Part shown: positions 30,538 to 42,500 of the stretch, piece after piece
Layout: the number at the start of each line of letters is the position of its first letter
How positions within the stretch are numbered: the first letter of the stretch is position 1
Source: Acanthornis magna
Lineage: Eukaryota; Chordata; Aves; Passeriformes; Acanthizidae
Direction of reading: 5' to 3'
Assembly (NCBI GenBank): GCA_036785705.1
Contig: JAWUZG010000051.1
Location: 15,280,501 to 15,344,500, forward strand
DNA: 64,000 nucleotides
Program-made: the position numbers and the translations under genes
The notes under the pieces: model-generated
Database searches by the model: none
Told to the model about the DNA's origin: nothing
What the model saw: only the letters and a program-made list of their open reading frames with translations

Positions 30538-33500
30538 AAAGAAAAAAACCCCAGAAAACAAAACAAACAAAAAATTAAGGATTTCCTCTGGAAATCACCA
30601 AACTGTTGAAATCTGCAGCCATGGAATTACCCATCCCCACACCTTCCCCATACACCTCCCACGTCAAGCACCACAATAGATTTCCACCTTCTACAGATGC
30701 CCACTGAGTGCACAGCCCTTCAGGGCTGATGCCTTGAGAACATCCCAGCTGCCTTGTGCTCCTTTGGGATGCAAACCACACAGGGGAAGAGCAGCCCCAT
30801 CTGTTCCACGTGTGACAGGCAGAGTGAGCTGCAGCTACAGGAACCTCACACCTCATTCCTCTCAGGAGAGAGAATTCCTGGTGTGTGACTGTCCAGAGTC
30901 AAACCCCTCCCTGCTGGCCATGGAGCAGGACAGATTGCTCCTGCAGACAGAGGCAATCTGCCCTTATGTGACAGCACAGGCTACTCCTCAAACTGATGCT
31001 CTGACCCCATGACAGCCCCCTTGAGAGACTGGTAAGGCACAAAGAAATGCCAGCAGACCCACAGCACCTTACCGCTTTGATGGTTTCAATGGTCTTCTTT
31101 CCTGCCAGCCCTGTCTCTCCTTGCCTCTCTCCAGCCACCTACAAAATACAAAATACAGAGCTGAAGTTCCATCCTTCCACAGTACCAGAGCCAACTGCAT
31201 CACAGAGTAGCCACAGCTTCAGCAGCACCTTCCCCCCCTGAGCCTCCTCAAAGCAAGAAAATTATCCATCCTCTCTGATACCTCTTGTATGCCTCCTGAA
31301 TAAATAGTTTTCCCAGAGTTTGGACAGTCAGACTGACACACATTCAGATGGTGCAACTCACCACAGGCTGCTCTTCCTTTGCCACACTCTCTTCGTATTC
31401 AGCTTCTCGTTGCTACAGAGGATGAGAACAAAACATATTAACAGGGATGAGCAAGGCAAGGGTGCAAGTTCCTTCCAGACTGTTTGAGCAAGGCAGCCTA
31501 GAGCTTCATGCAGTCCATTGCAAAACCAGGAACAACCAGCAGAGACCAACAATGCCAGTGGCAAAACACCTATTTGTCCCTGGTCCCAACTGCACTGCGA
31601 ACTCTAGAATCTCCTAAAGAGAAAGAAATCCAGGTCTCTGCTCTGGATGCAGGAACAGCCCTTCAGGATCCCACCAAGCTGAGACAGACATCACAGTTCA
31701 GCACCACACCTTTTACCAGTCACACAACACAGAGGGAACAAATCTAGACAAGTCCCAGGGTTGTCTCAGCCTGCAAGAGGACGTAGTCTCTGGTCTCCCA
31801 TCTCTCATGTGGAAAGGGCATCAATTACATCATGTGTAATTCACTACTGGTGTATTCATGCTCACCTTGCTATTCAAACTTGACCCAAAACAACTCTTCT
31901 GGAATCTGGAAAAGTGCTACCTGTCTCTCCTTTTACCACCCTCATTTCTAACACACCAAACACTGGGCATCAAGCTACAGCACGTAGGTCAGCTCTTGAA
32001 AACAGGCTGGGATAAAAAAACCCCAAACATCTATTGCAGTTTCTCATTCACTCCTGCTTCTGCGTTTCTGCCTCCTTCACCCACTGCTGCGATTTGAGAA
32101 CTGCCTTAAGAAGCAGTGACAGAGACAGGCATCTCTGAGGAACCAGCAAAAAGACAAGAGTTACAAATTGTTCCAAGGGAATCTCCAATTGGATATGTGA
32201 AACCAACACATCAGCCAACCCCAGTGGTGTCTCAATACTGGAACAGGGGCTCAGACAGCCTGGAAAGTCTCTCTCCTTGGAGATGTCAATGTATCAAGTC
32301 TCTAAGCAGTTGGAGACAGCTTTAAGACTACCCTGCAGTGAGCAAGGGGTTGGACTAGAGACCTTCTGGCTTTCCTTCCTATTGAAGTCCCTCTGAGTCT
32401 GATTCCTCACCATACATGTTCAAATGAAATAGAAGGGGCTTCTTCCAGCATCCCTGAGCTCTGGAGCGTGCTACTGAGACAGAATGGACATCTCATGGTT
32501 GGAAAATCGACAAACTGCATTTAACAGGAGCAGTGCTCTCCATCCCTCCACAACAGCCAAACTGCCTGCCAAGCACACTTGTGCTGAAAGGAGCACAAGA
32601 GAATGTCATAGACTGTAGGCAATAGACCTGTAGAAAACCACAACTATAGAGAAAAAAAAAAAAACTCAAGTTTGGAAGTAATTTTTGGTAGGAAAGATAC
32701 AACTCTCACCATCTCCCTCTCCTCTTCCAAAATAAGGGGCTCCCTCGTCCTTTCCCAGAGGCGCAAGGACTTGTCATGGGATGCTGACACCACGTAGTCT
32801 CCGTTGGGACTGAGTGCCAAACACCACACCTCCTGGTGATGCCCCTGCACAGATGACAGAAAAGGTAAGACATTAACACCACCCAACTTCCACCCGAGGA
32901 AAATGCTGCTCATGCAAGGATAATGCTTCCTTTCAACAGACTCCAAAACCTCCTACCTCCAGTGTCTGGATATGTTCAAATTTATCTGCATCCCACTGCT
33001 TAATCTTGTTGTCTTTCCCAGCTGTGAAGAAGAGATGGGATTTGGGCACAAACTGCAGATACATCACACTGGAAGAGAAAAAGGCTCAAATTTACCCACT
33101 TGGGGAACACTGCAAAACTCCCCCTGCTCCATACTGGACAAAAGGATTATTGCTGGATCACAACCCCTTGGAGACAAGTCCACAGCCCAGAGATGCTGTA
33201 GGATTTGACTAACCTGTCATCATGGGCAAAGAGAGAACGGTGACAGTCCCCAAAATCCAGGCCCCAAATCTTCACATTCCTGTCAGCAGAGCCAGTCGCA
33301 ATCAGAGTCCCATCCTAGAGAGCAACCAAGACAGAGGAGGGTGTGGGGAGTTGGCTGGCAGGAACTTCCATGAGGAACTGCTGCTAACCCAGTGGCTCAG
33401 CACTGCTGAGTAGGCAGACACCTGACTCCTGAAATACAGCCTCCTGATCCCTCCATCTCCTCTCACCAGTGGCTCATGCTTTGGTACTGGCACAGCCCAC

Positions 33501-36500
33501 TGACAGCACTCTGGCCCTCCTCTGACCCTCTGCAGGTATTTGGTTATGTCTTGACATTCTTGACTTTCCATGAGCCTCATTCCAAAGACACTCCAGAGCA
33601 AGATGCAACCCAAAAATGAACAGGCACAAAGAGGCAGCTCTCTGTCAGCACCTGCCCTCTGCTCCCACTAACAAGTCAGGCTCCTCTCACACAGTAACTT
33701 TAGCAGAAAGTAGGCTGTACCTCTTACAATGAGTGTAAGGAACCATGACAGCATTTTGATTTCCACTCGCTCACAAAATGCCCCAGGTCAGTTCTGTCAT
33801 GACCCCAACTCTGTTACCCCTTCCAATGAGCACAGGACTGAGGAATAAGAAGGGGCTTGCTGTGTCCCGTCCAGAAACTGCTAAGTCAGGAGCAAGGAGG
33901 TGACAAGAAAACATTATCCTAGAAGCCTTGCTGCCAGTAGAGGTTCTCACACTCCTCCATATCACCACAGTCCCATGTTATACAGCCCTAATGATACTTA
34001 CATAGCAGATGTCCATACACAGCACTGGAAGCTTGTGTCCATACAGAGAGAGGAAAAACTGAAGCAGAAGAAAGGTGCCTCAGTTAGACATGCTGGGTAG
34101 GGATGTGTGAAAATCTCTATCTCCACACTAGCTCTGTTCTGCCACAGGAGCTGTTTTTCTAGCACTGCCCTGCTGTCATTCTTGCCCTGAACACTGTTAG
34201 CAGCAGGGCCATGATGGCAGAACTGAGAAGTGGGTAAAAGTACCCAAGCAAGCTGAGCTTGCTCTGTTAGCTCTCTAGCTAACTCTGGTGCTAATCAGCC
34301 TATGGAGTTTATTTCTGTTTCTCTCCACACAACTGTCAGCACCAATCTGTCTTGTGTCACTCCCTAACATTCACATGCTAATACACAACTCACAAATCCA
34401 CCACACACTGCTCACAAGGAAGGTTCTCCTCCCCCAGGCTTTGCCTCTGCTCTGCCCCATTTAACACCACATGTGACACATTCATCCCCACCCTCACAGT
34501 GCCTGACGGATCTGGAGTACCACCATGTCTGCAGGGTTTAGAATGAACCTTGCCATCTGCAGGCTCACAACACTTTACAAATGAAAAATGGATCTTCTTC
34601 CCAGTGTGGGAGGGCCATAGTTCTGTCAGGTTTGCCAGCAAACAGGCCCCTGAAGCAGGATGCATGGTCTCTCTGACTCTTACTGGCGTTCCACAATAAA
34701 AAGACGCATTTCCTTTGTATTCCTGATCTTGCAAGCTAGAGTTACATCCCCTCCTGCACAGCCTCACAGCCTGTTTGGTCACGCACCTTGAGCGTGTCAA
34801 CATAGAACACCTTCACAGTGCAATCCAGTAAGGAGACAGCCAGCAGCTTCTGGTTGGGGCTGTACCGCACACAGAGAACATCTTCATCCAGCTGTAAAAT
34901 GCGCACGTGTTTCATGGAAAGCCTGGCAACAAGAGGAAAAAAACAGCTGTTATCCCAAACAACCAACCTAGGAAGAGATGAATACAAGTCCCACATTCCA
35001 CCCTGGGAAAGCAAGTGAATTCTAACATGCAGCACCTCATTCCTCACTATGACAGGATGGGAAATAAGCAGGCACTGATGGCTGATGAACTTCACTGCTA
35101 CATTTATGGTAATGACCTGGAGGCCCTGCCTGACAGACACTAAACTCACACACACAAAAAAGGGATCAGAATGAGGCAAGTGCCCTTCTCCAAAGAAGTT
35201 CAGACCTTCACAAAACAACACTGAGCTCACACTCTTCTCCATGAGTTCCACACAAATGTCATGGGCACTTCTTGCAGTGCACAGCAAAGGCCAAAGCACC
35301 CACCAACGACAGCGGAACCTGCACAAGGTTTATCTTCTCACCTTTTCTGAACACTGCTCTCATCCTTCACAAGTTCAAACTCCCAGAACTTGACATATTT
35401 ATCAGCACCTCCTGTCACAAAGCCATGCTGTAGGGGAAAACAAAAAATTTGTTGTGAAACTAGTTGCTATCACACAGAGAAAGTCTACAGCAAGGAACTG
35501 CCAACACACAGAAGGTTTTTGAAATGTCCCACATTCCTACAGCATTACTGATTAAGTGGACACCACCAGGAGGTTTTGCTCTGGTTAGAGCATGCATTGG
35601 CTGAGCAACGACAAAAAAAGTTCTAGCTTTATTTGGAGGTCTACAACAAAGACCCCAAATGTAAAACAAAACCTGGACTGAAATTTTGGCACTGAAAGCA
35701 GTCATCTTAGCTGCAGGTAACAATACGCTTTTGATTTGTGGGCAACTTGAGACTCTCTCAGACTGTTACTGGATCACACACACCTTACCACCACCCGACA
35801 AGCAGAGCCTTCTAAACAAACAACAGTTCAACATTTTACATTAAGAACAAGGATAAAATCTATCCCATATATTTTAATCTGTAGGGTGGATGAATATCAA
35901 CATTTTACACTAAGAACAAGGATAAAATCTATCCCATATATTTTAATCTGTAGGGTGGATGAATATCAACATTTTACATTAAGAATAAGGATAAAATCTA
36001 TCCCATATATTTTAATCTGTAGGGTGGATGAATATCAGACAGATTATTTCTTTGCTGTGGTTTTGATTCCACCAGAAAGCTCTTAGACACTACCAGCTGC
36101 ATCCTCCACCTCCCAGGATGGGGGGTTCCCATGCTCCCATCAGTGATACAAACACAGTACTATAGGAAGGAAATACATGAAATGTGCAATAGATGATACT
36201 TGTAAGAGTGGCTGTGTTACCTGGTCTGGTGAAAGAGCAATGGACCACACTGCCCCATCATGAGCATCAAGACTCTCTATCAGACTGCCAGAAGCCAGGT
36301 CATACAGCTGCAGCTTCCCTGTCTGGGGAGAAAGACATAAGAGAGGAAGAATTAGCCTCTGCTCACAGCTCATGAAAGCTCAATGGCAGAAGAGCTCCCT
36401 GCCACCCATGTCCCCAGAAGCCAGCTTCATTAGGTGGCTGTTACACACAGGTGGCCAAACTCCTGATCTCCATCAGGGCCTTCCCAAAGCTCTCCCCTGC

Positions 36501-39500
36501 TGTCGAGCTCAAGCCACAAGAGCTCCATAGTGACTCTGGGAATACAGCAGTGCCCCAGATCAGGAGATGCAATGCATTTTCTGTGAGGCTGCCTTAATGA
36601 CGTTTTCCCAACACATTCCCTGACTTGGGCGGTCTGGAGTCAGACGGACACCCCTTACCTTGGTCCCAACGATGACCTGCCGATCTCCAGGGACGAAGAG
36701 CGAGCAGAGCGCGTACTCGCACTCCATTGTCCGGATGCACTGCAAGGTCGACCTGTGGACAGACCCCAAAACCTCTTATCACACACAAAATCTGGCCTGC
36801 TCAGTGAGACATGCTCCAGAGTGGCCCCTACCCACAGCTGTCTTTCAGTTGGAGTCAGAAGATAAGCCATCACCATCCTATTGACGCAAACACTATCCAG
36901 CCTTACTGCTAAAAACATTTCCATAAAAGCATGCCATTATGTTGTCCAACATGACTTACTGCTGTTGTGAGCAGGAACAGAGCTCCTAATTTCAAACAGC
37001 AATTCAGGAAAAGAGGGAGGGAGGAGTGTAAGATAGTGTGCTCAGAGAAAAGTGAGCTTGGAATCAGCGCCACTCAAGAAACACTCTGCATCAACACACA
37101 ACACTCTAGATCAATGCAATAGCCTACTCAGTCTAATACTAGACCCTTCAGATAAGACGTCAAGAAACGTCAAGAAGCTCACATGTTCCCTAAGAACAGA
37201 GAGTAGCTTATTTAGGATAACAGTTAATACCTCTTATTAAAAAGGAAAAAACAGAAAAAAAAACCATAGCAAAATACAGTCTGTACCCAACTGCTATATA
37301 TGACCTTTGTGTTTGGACCTTGCGTTGAAATTTTAGATCTATAGCTTCTCTAATAAGACAGTTTCCTGTACAAGAAAAGAAGAAAAATAATTTTCTATTT
37401 ACTTCTTTTACTTCATTCATTGTTTTATATCTTTCCATTGTCCCCCGTCCTTTTCTTAACACAGCATCTGGGAGACTGACACAACTGGACCATGTACCTG
37501 TTCCAAATCTTCACGGACTCTGCAGCTGCTGACAGAATGGCAATGTTGTCAGAGCTAAAAGCCAATGTCCTGACATCACTACGGTGGCCTCCAAAGGTTA
37601 TCCTGGACACACGAACAGCCTGGGGGACTTGTGCTGACAGTTCCAGGTTGTACAACTCAATGACATTGTTCTGGAGCAGCAGTACCATCTTCAGCTCTCC
37701 TTTTGGAGAGAGAATCAAGTCAAATGACCTGTTTGATTAGACAAAATCAGAGCTGTACACAAGGGCAGTAAGACAAAACATAGGAGGGATCAAATATAAG
37801 GAACAACTGAGACAAAGGAATATAGACAGAGCACATCCAACAAGCGAGTGCACACTGAGCCACAGAGGTGTGAATGAACTGGAGATCATGGTAGGCCTCT
37901 CCCCAGCTCCAAGCTAAACACACATTGAGGTTGAAACTTCTGCCAGCACTGAGCCATGCAGAGCTCTCACCAGGTACCTGCATAACCACTGATCAGACTC
38001 TACCACAGGCTTTTGACTCACTTGATTTTAGAAGAAGCTTTGACATTAGTGACCCGGTGGATCTCCTCCTGCAGGCTCAGCTCCACACTCCTTTCAGGCT
38101 CCTCTTCAGAGTTCTGTCTGGAAATGTCAGATAAGGGAGTCAAATGACCCAGCACAGCCAACACAAACTAACACAGCAACAGAGAAAACATAAGGAAACC
38201 ACTTAGGCTGCTGAAAACAACTTCCCTCTTATCCAGCAGTGCTAACCATATATAAGAATAGGGTGGACAGCGAAGTTCATGCAGACTACTAAAGACACAG
38301 ACTGTCCTAAGAAAGGCAACCTTCTCTGGAGCCAAAACACAAGGCACATTACAAAGATGGATACAAAACAGGCAACAGAAGCTGTGTTTGAGAGCAAGAT
38401 CAGCTTCTGTTCATCTATTCTCACTCACCAAAAGCTCTCAGCCACTGCCAAAATGCATTTCCAGATTTACATGCCTTCTGCTTTAGTTTCTACTCTGGAG
38501 CCAGACCCCTCCTTAAGGGCTGTTCTGAGGCACCTGTTAAGTGCCAGGATATGCACAGGGATACTTAACACAGAGTAAACATTAAGAAAACTCTCACCTC
38601 TATCTGCCTGCTGTAAAACAGGAGATGAGGTATCAGACTCACTTGACTTCTCAGATGAAACTCTCATTCCTGCATTGGCTACCAAGGACTTACTTTGATG
38701 CACCAAGCAGTATAAACACCAATATCAGGCAGAGCTGAGCAGCTCTGAAAAACCTATTTTATGTCCATTTCTTTGCACACATTAGCTTTTTTAAGACGTT
38801 TTGCTTTTTTCTGGGGGGGGTCTTTTTTTGTTTTGTTTTTTTTTTTTTTTTTTTTTAAGGGGGAAGACTCAGAAAGAAAGGTATTTCCTTAGTCTCTAGA
38901 GCAGTGTTTCTCAGACAAGCACCAAGGATGCACAGGAACAGCAGCCCCAAAATACAACAGCTAGCACAAACAGAATGGACAGAAGCTTGGAGTTCAGCCA
39001 CTGTGTAAAGCCACTAAATATCTTTTCTAACAGTCTTCTTGACACAGACAGCATCCAAAAAATTGCTTACTTGGCTTTTTTCCTCACTTTCTTCATTTTC
39101 TTTTCCAATTTCTTTTGGACTTCCTCTTCAGAAAGGACAGAGAACACTTCCAGAACAGCATCTGTTCCCTAGAGTCAGAGTGAACAAATTCAAAGGTATG
39201 CAAAGCCCTGGCTGGCCCTTACAGAAAGTATCCAAGGTCTCTACCAGCCTCCTCTACAGCTCAGTAGCAGAGCACCCCATTACTCACATGGCAGGCCAAA
39301 AACTTGCCCATCCGGTCTGTGCCAAGAGTCACCACTCGATCTCTCCCTTCCCTCATGATGGATCCAACTTTGCTGCACTTAACGATGCGCTACAGGGAAA
39401 GAAGAACAAAATTGGGTCTGAAAGGTCAAATGATCTTCTCAAGAAAACTCAGAAACCTGCCAAAAAGGGAAGTCAAGGAGAGGGGGAAATGAACCTACAG

Positions 39501-42500
39501 GGTCCTGGTGGAACAGCTAGTAAGGATAATAAAGGGACAAAACAAGCATTTGTGTGAGCTACAAACTTCTCTCGTTGTGATTTGTTGTTTGTTCAGCTGA
39601 AAATAATCACTGACAGTCTCAGTGGAAGAATAACTTAACTTTATTGGCAAACCACAGCCATTTAAGAGACAGAGATGAATTTTTATGCTACAGAGACAGC
39701 ATAGCTCAGTCAAAAGAGGCAGAGAAGGTGAGAACAGAGACTCTTTAAACAGGGCTTTGAAGGGAGAGGAATCCTCTGGAGAGGAAGCTGGAAAATTAAT
39801 TAACAAGGTCAGGTATCTACCACAACCATAAGTAGTCTGAGATCTGAGCAGCTTCCCAGAAAGTTCTACCAGAAAGACAGATTCAGTAAAGTCTCCAGCA
39901 GCAGCATAACTGGGAATGGCTTTCTGTTATCAAATCTCATACCATATTTCATTATAGTGCCACTCTGACCTCTCCGTTTCTGCAAAGCTGAGCATCAGAA
40001 CTGAACTCAGCAGCTGTCAACCAGATAGTAAATATTTTATTTCTGTGTTGTTTGCTGAAAGAGCTCTATTGCCACTGTTTAAATTTACACATTTGCTAGT
40101 CCTTCTCAAATAGAAAGCAAAGAAAAACCCTCAGCGGAGAAAAAAATCTCTGTGTGTTTTGGCACGCATACTTCTGCTGATGTTTTACAGGTAAGATGAA
40201 GCAGCAACTGCTGCTGAGGAAGCTGGTATGGAGCAAGACAAGTATTATCACAGTTTTCCAAACACGGTAAATGTGATACTCAGGATATAAACCATGCAAA
40301 CAGGGTTAGATACACCATCTCATAGACCGCATGGAAAACTGATCTTACTTCCTCAGGATGCTCATCCAACTCTAAGGTCTCATCCTCTTCAGTCTTTTCT
40401 TCTGCTCCAGGTGAAGAAGACCCTTTGCGTTTCTTGGATCCTGGCTCATCAGGATCTTGTTCCTGCTCACGGGGAGAAAAAACAAACAAACAAACAAACA
40501 AACAAAAGGAGGACCTTAAACCTCAAGAGCTACAGTGCTGTGGTTTCTGTCTCACACTTCATTTTCCTGGAGGTACAAGTGGTTAGAATACACTGAAATG
40601 TCCTACAGCAATCCTGTAGGCACTAAGTACTCCACGTTCTCCCAGGATTATCAACCACCCACAAGAGTGTCTTCTCTACTCGCAAGTCAGAAGGCAGGAA
40701 GATCTGACACACTGTGGAAATCTTGTTCTGGAAGTGCTCACAGCTTCACTTGAAAGCTCAAAATATAGGAAACAGCAAAGCTCATCCCATAAGCACCTTC
40801 TGGACACCTCAGAGAGCAAAGACAATGCCCTGGCTGTTTCCCAGAACATCCACCAGATTTGAATATGCTCCAGTTCCATCTCAGTTCAAAGACAAGAAGC
40901 TGGGCAGAGGGGTCTGAGGGGTTACAGAGGAAATGTCTTACCTCCTGGATGTACGTGAGGTCCCACACCCTCAGCTCACTGTCAGCACTCCCAGTGATCA
41001 GACGCTTCTCTTTGGATAGCAAAGCCATCCCCCAGATCTGTCCAGAGGCAAATGTGAGGAATTTACTCCTTTAACAATCGTTAAAAAAGCACAGCATCTT
41101 TAATTGACTTATTTAAACAGCAGCCAAACAGAGACTGGATCTAGCTGAGATTTCCTCTGGGGACATGTGTATGGGAATTGTCCCCCACTGCATCTGATGA
41201 CAGCTCTTGGAACATTTGGAAGTTTCTCATTTGCTCACTCCTAAAGCCTAAAGAAAGTAAAATGCATGATGGTGCCAGCTTACAACCCCTGAGAGCGAGG
41301 GAAGCCCAGCATGGGCCATGACATCCCAAGTCCCTCTAGCCCAACAGCTCCCCACACATCCCCTTTACCTCAGCTCTGTGTCCAACGAGAGTTTTGAAGC
41401 AGTGCTGGGTGTCCAGATCCCACCATTTCACCAGTGTGTCTTTGGCACTGGAACAAAGAAGAAAAACTCAGACATGAGGAAAGATTCCAGACCTCACCAC
41501 TCAGAAAGTGGTAGAAATACAAAAAGATCTAAAACATGTCAGAACATATCACAGAGCAGCTGCTCAAACGGTGAATTGTGCAAGCCAAACAAAAATAAAG
41601 TCCAGCAAAGCTGTAAAAAGATATCTATCAAGTCACTGAAGCTGACATGCAAATATTTGAAATCGCTTTAAGAAATGGGTATCTACCAAACCAACAAAAT
41701 ACTACTTTTTCCATCTGAAAAAAAAGCGAAAGAAATTTGTTTTAATTTTGAACTGCACTGATTGCATACACTTTTCTATTAAGCTAGTAAATGGCATATT
41801 AAAAAGTAAAAAATTACTGACTGATATTTCAGCAAGAGTATCTCCTATCAACCATTCATTTCTAAAGGGATTCAGTCAACTGACAGCTCATGTTGAATAA
41901 CTAAAAATCAGCTAAAAAAACCCTATAATCTTTTAATTAATTCCTATATTTACAGCTTACGAGGAAGCAATTTTTCTGTCACATTGCTGTGTGAATTACA
42001 CATATAGAAGGTAAGTCTGCACAATTCTTCAAGATAAAGAAAAAACCTCCAAAATGGTTACATATATAATGAACATGTTAACAAAAAAAAACCCCAAATG
42101 GTTACATACATAATGAACATATTCTTCGTTACAAAAATTTTAAGTTGATGGATTTACCAACAAGTTAAACCCTTTTCCAAACATTTTTTTTCAGTATGGC
42201 CATTTCAGTTGCTCTAAGACTTGGATTGAGGCACCAGACTTTAAAAATATGTGGATGTGACAAAATCATATTCAAAGATGCTGGTGGGTCTGAGATATCA
42301 CAAGACAAGAAGGAAAATGCAAATGGCTGTAGTACATAGGATGTCTAAATTGCAAGTACAACCATGCCTGCTTTCCTGATCAATAATTACTATTGGCTCA
42401 CCAGGTGACCAACAGGTTCTTCTCCTTCAAGAAAAGGACTTGAGTGACAACATCCTTGTGTCCCCTCAGCCGGTACAGGCCACTCTCATTGATGACATCC

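Noticed and set aside
35073..35145. TGATGA...CTGA pattern as a C/D-box snoRNA on the plus strand
   Set aside because: Opposite strand to the host gene, no terminal stem, and boxes are common by chance.
34742..35326. A 194-codon minus-strand ORF taken as one exon
   Set aside because: Only 34,787-34,922 is coding (WDR3 exon 14). The rest reads through introns, as the splice sites and neighbouring phases show.
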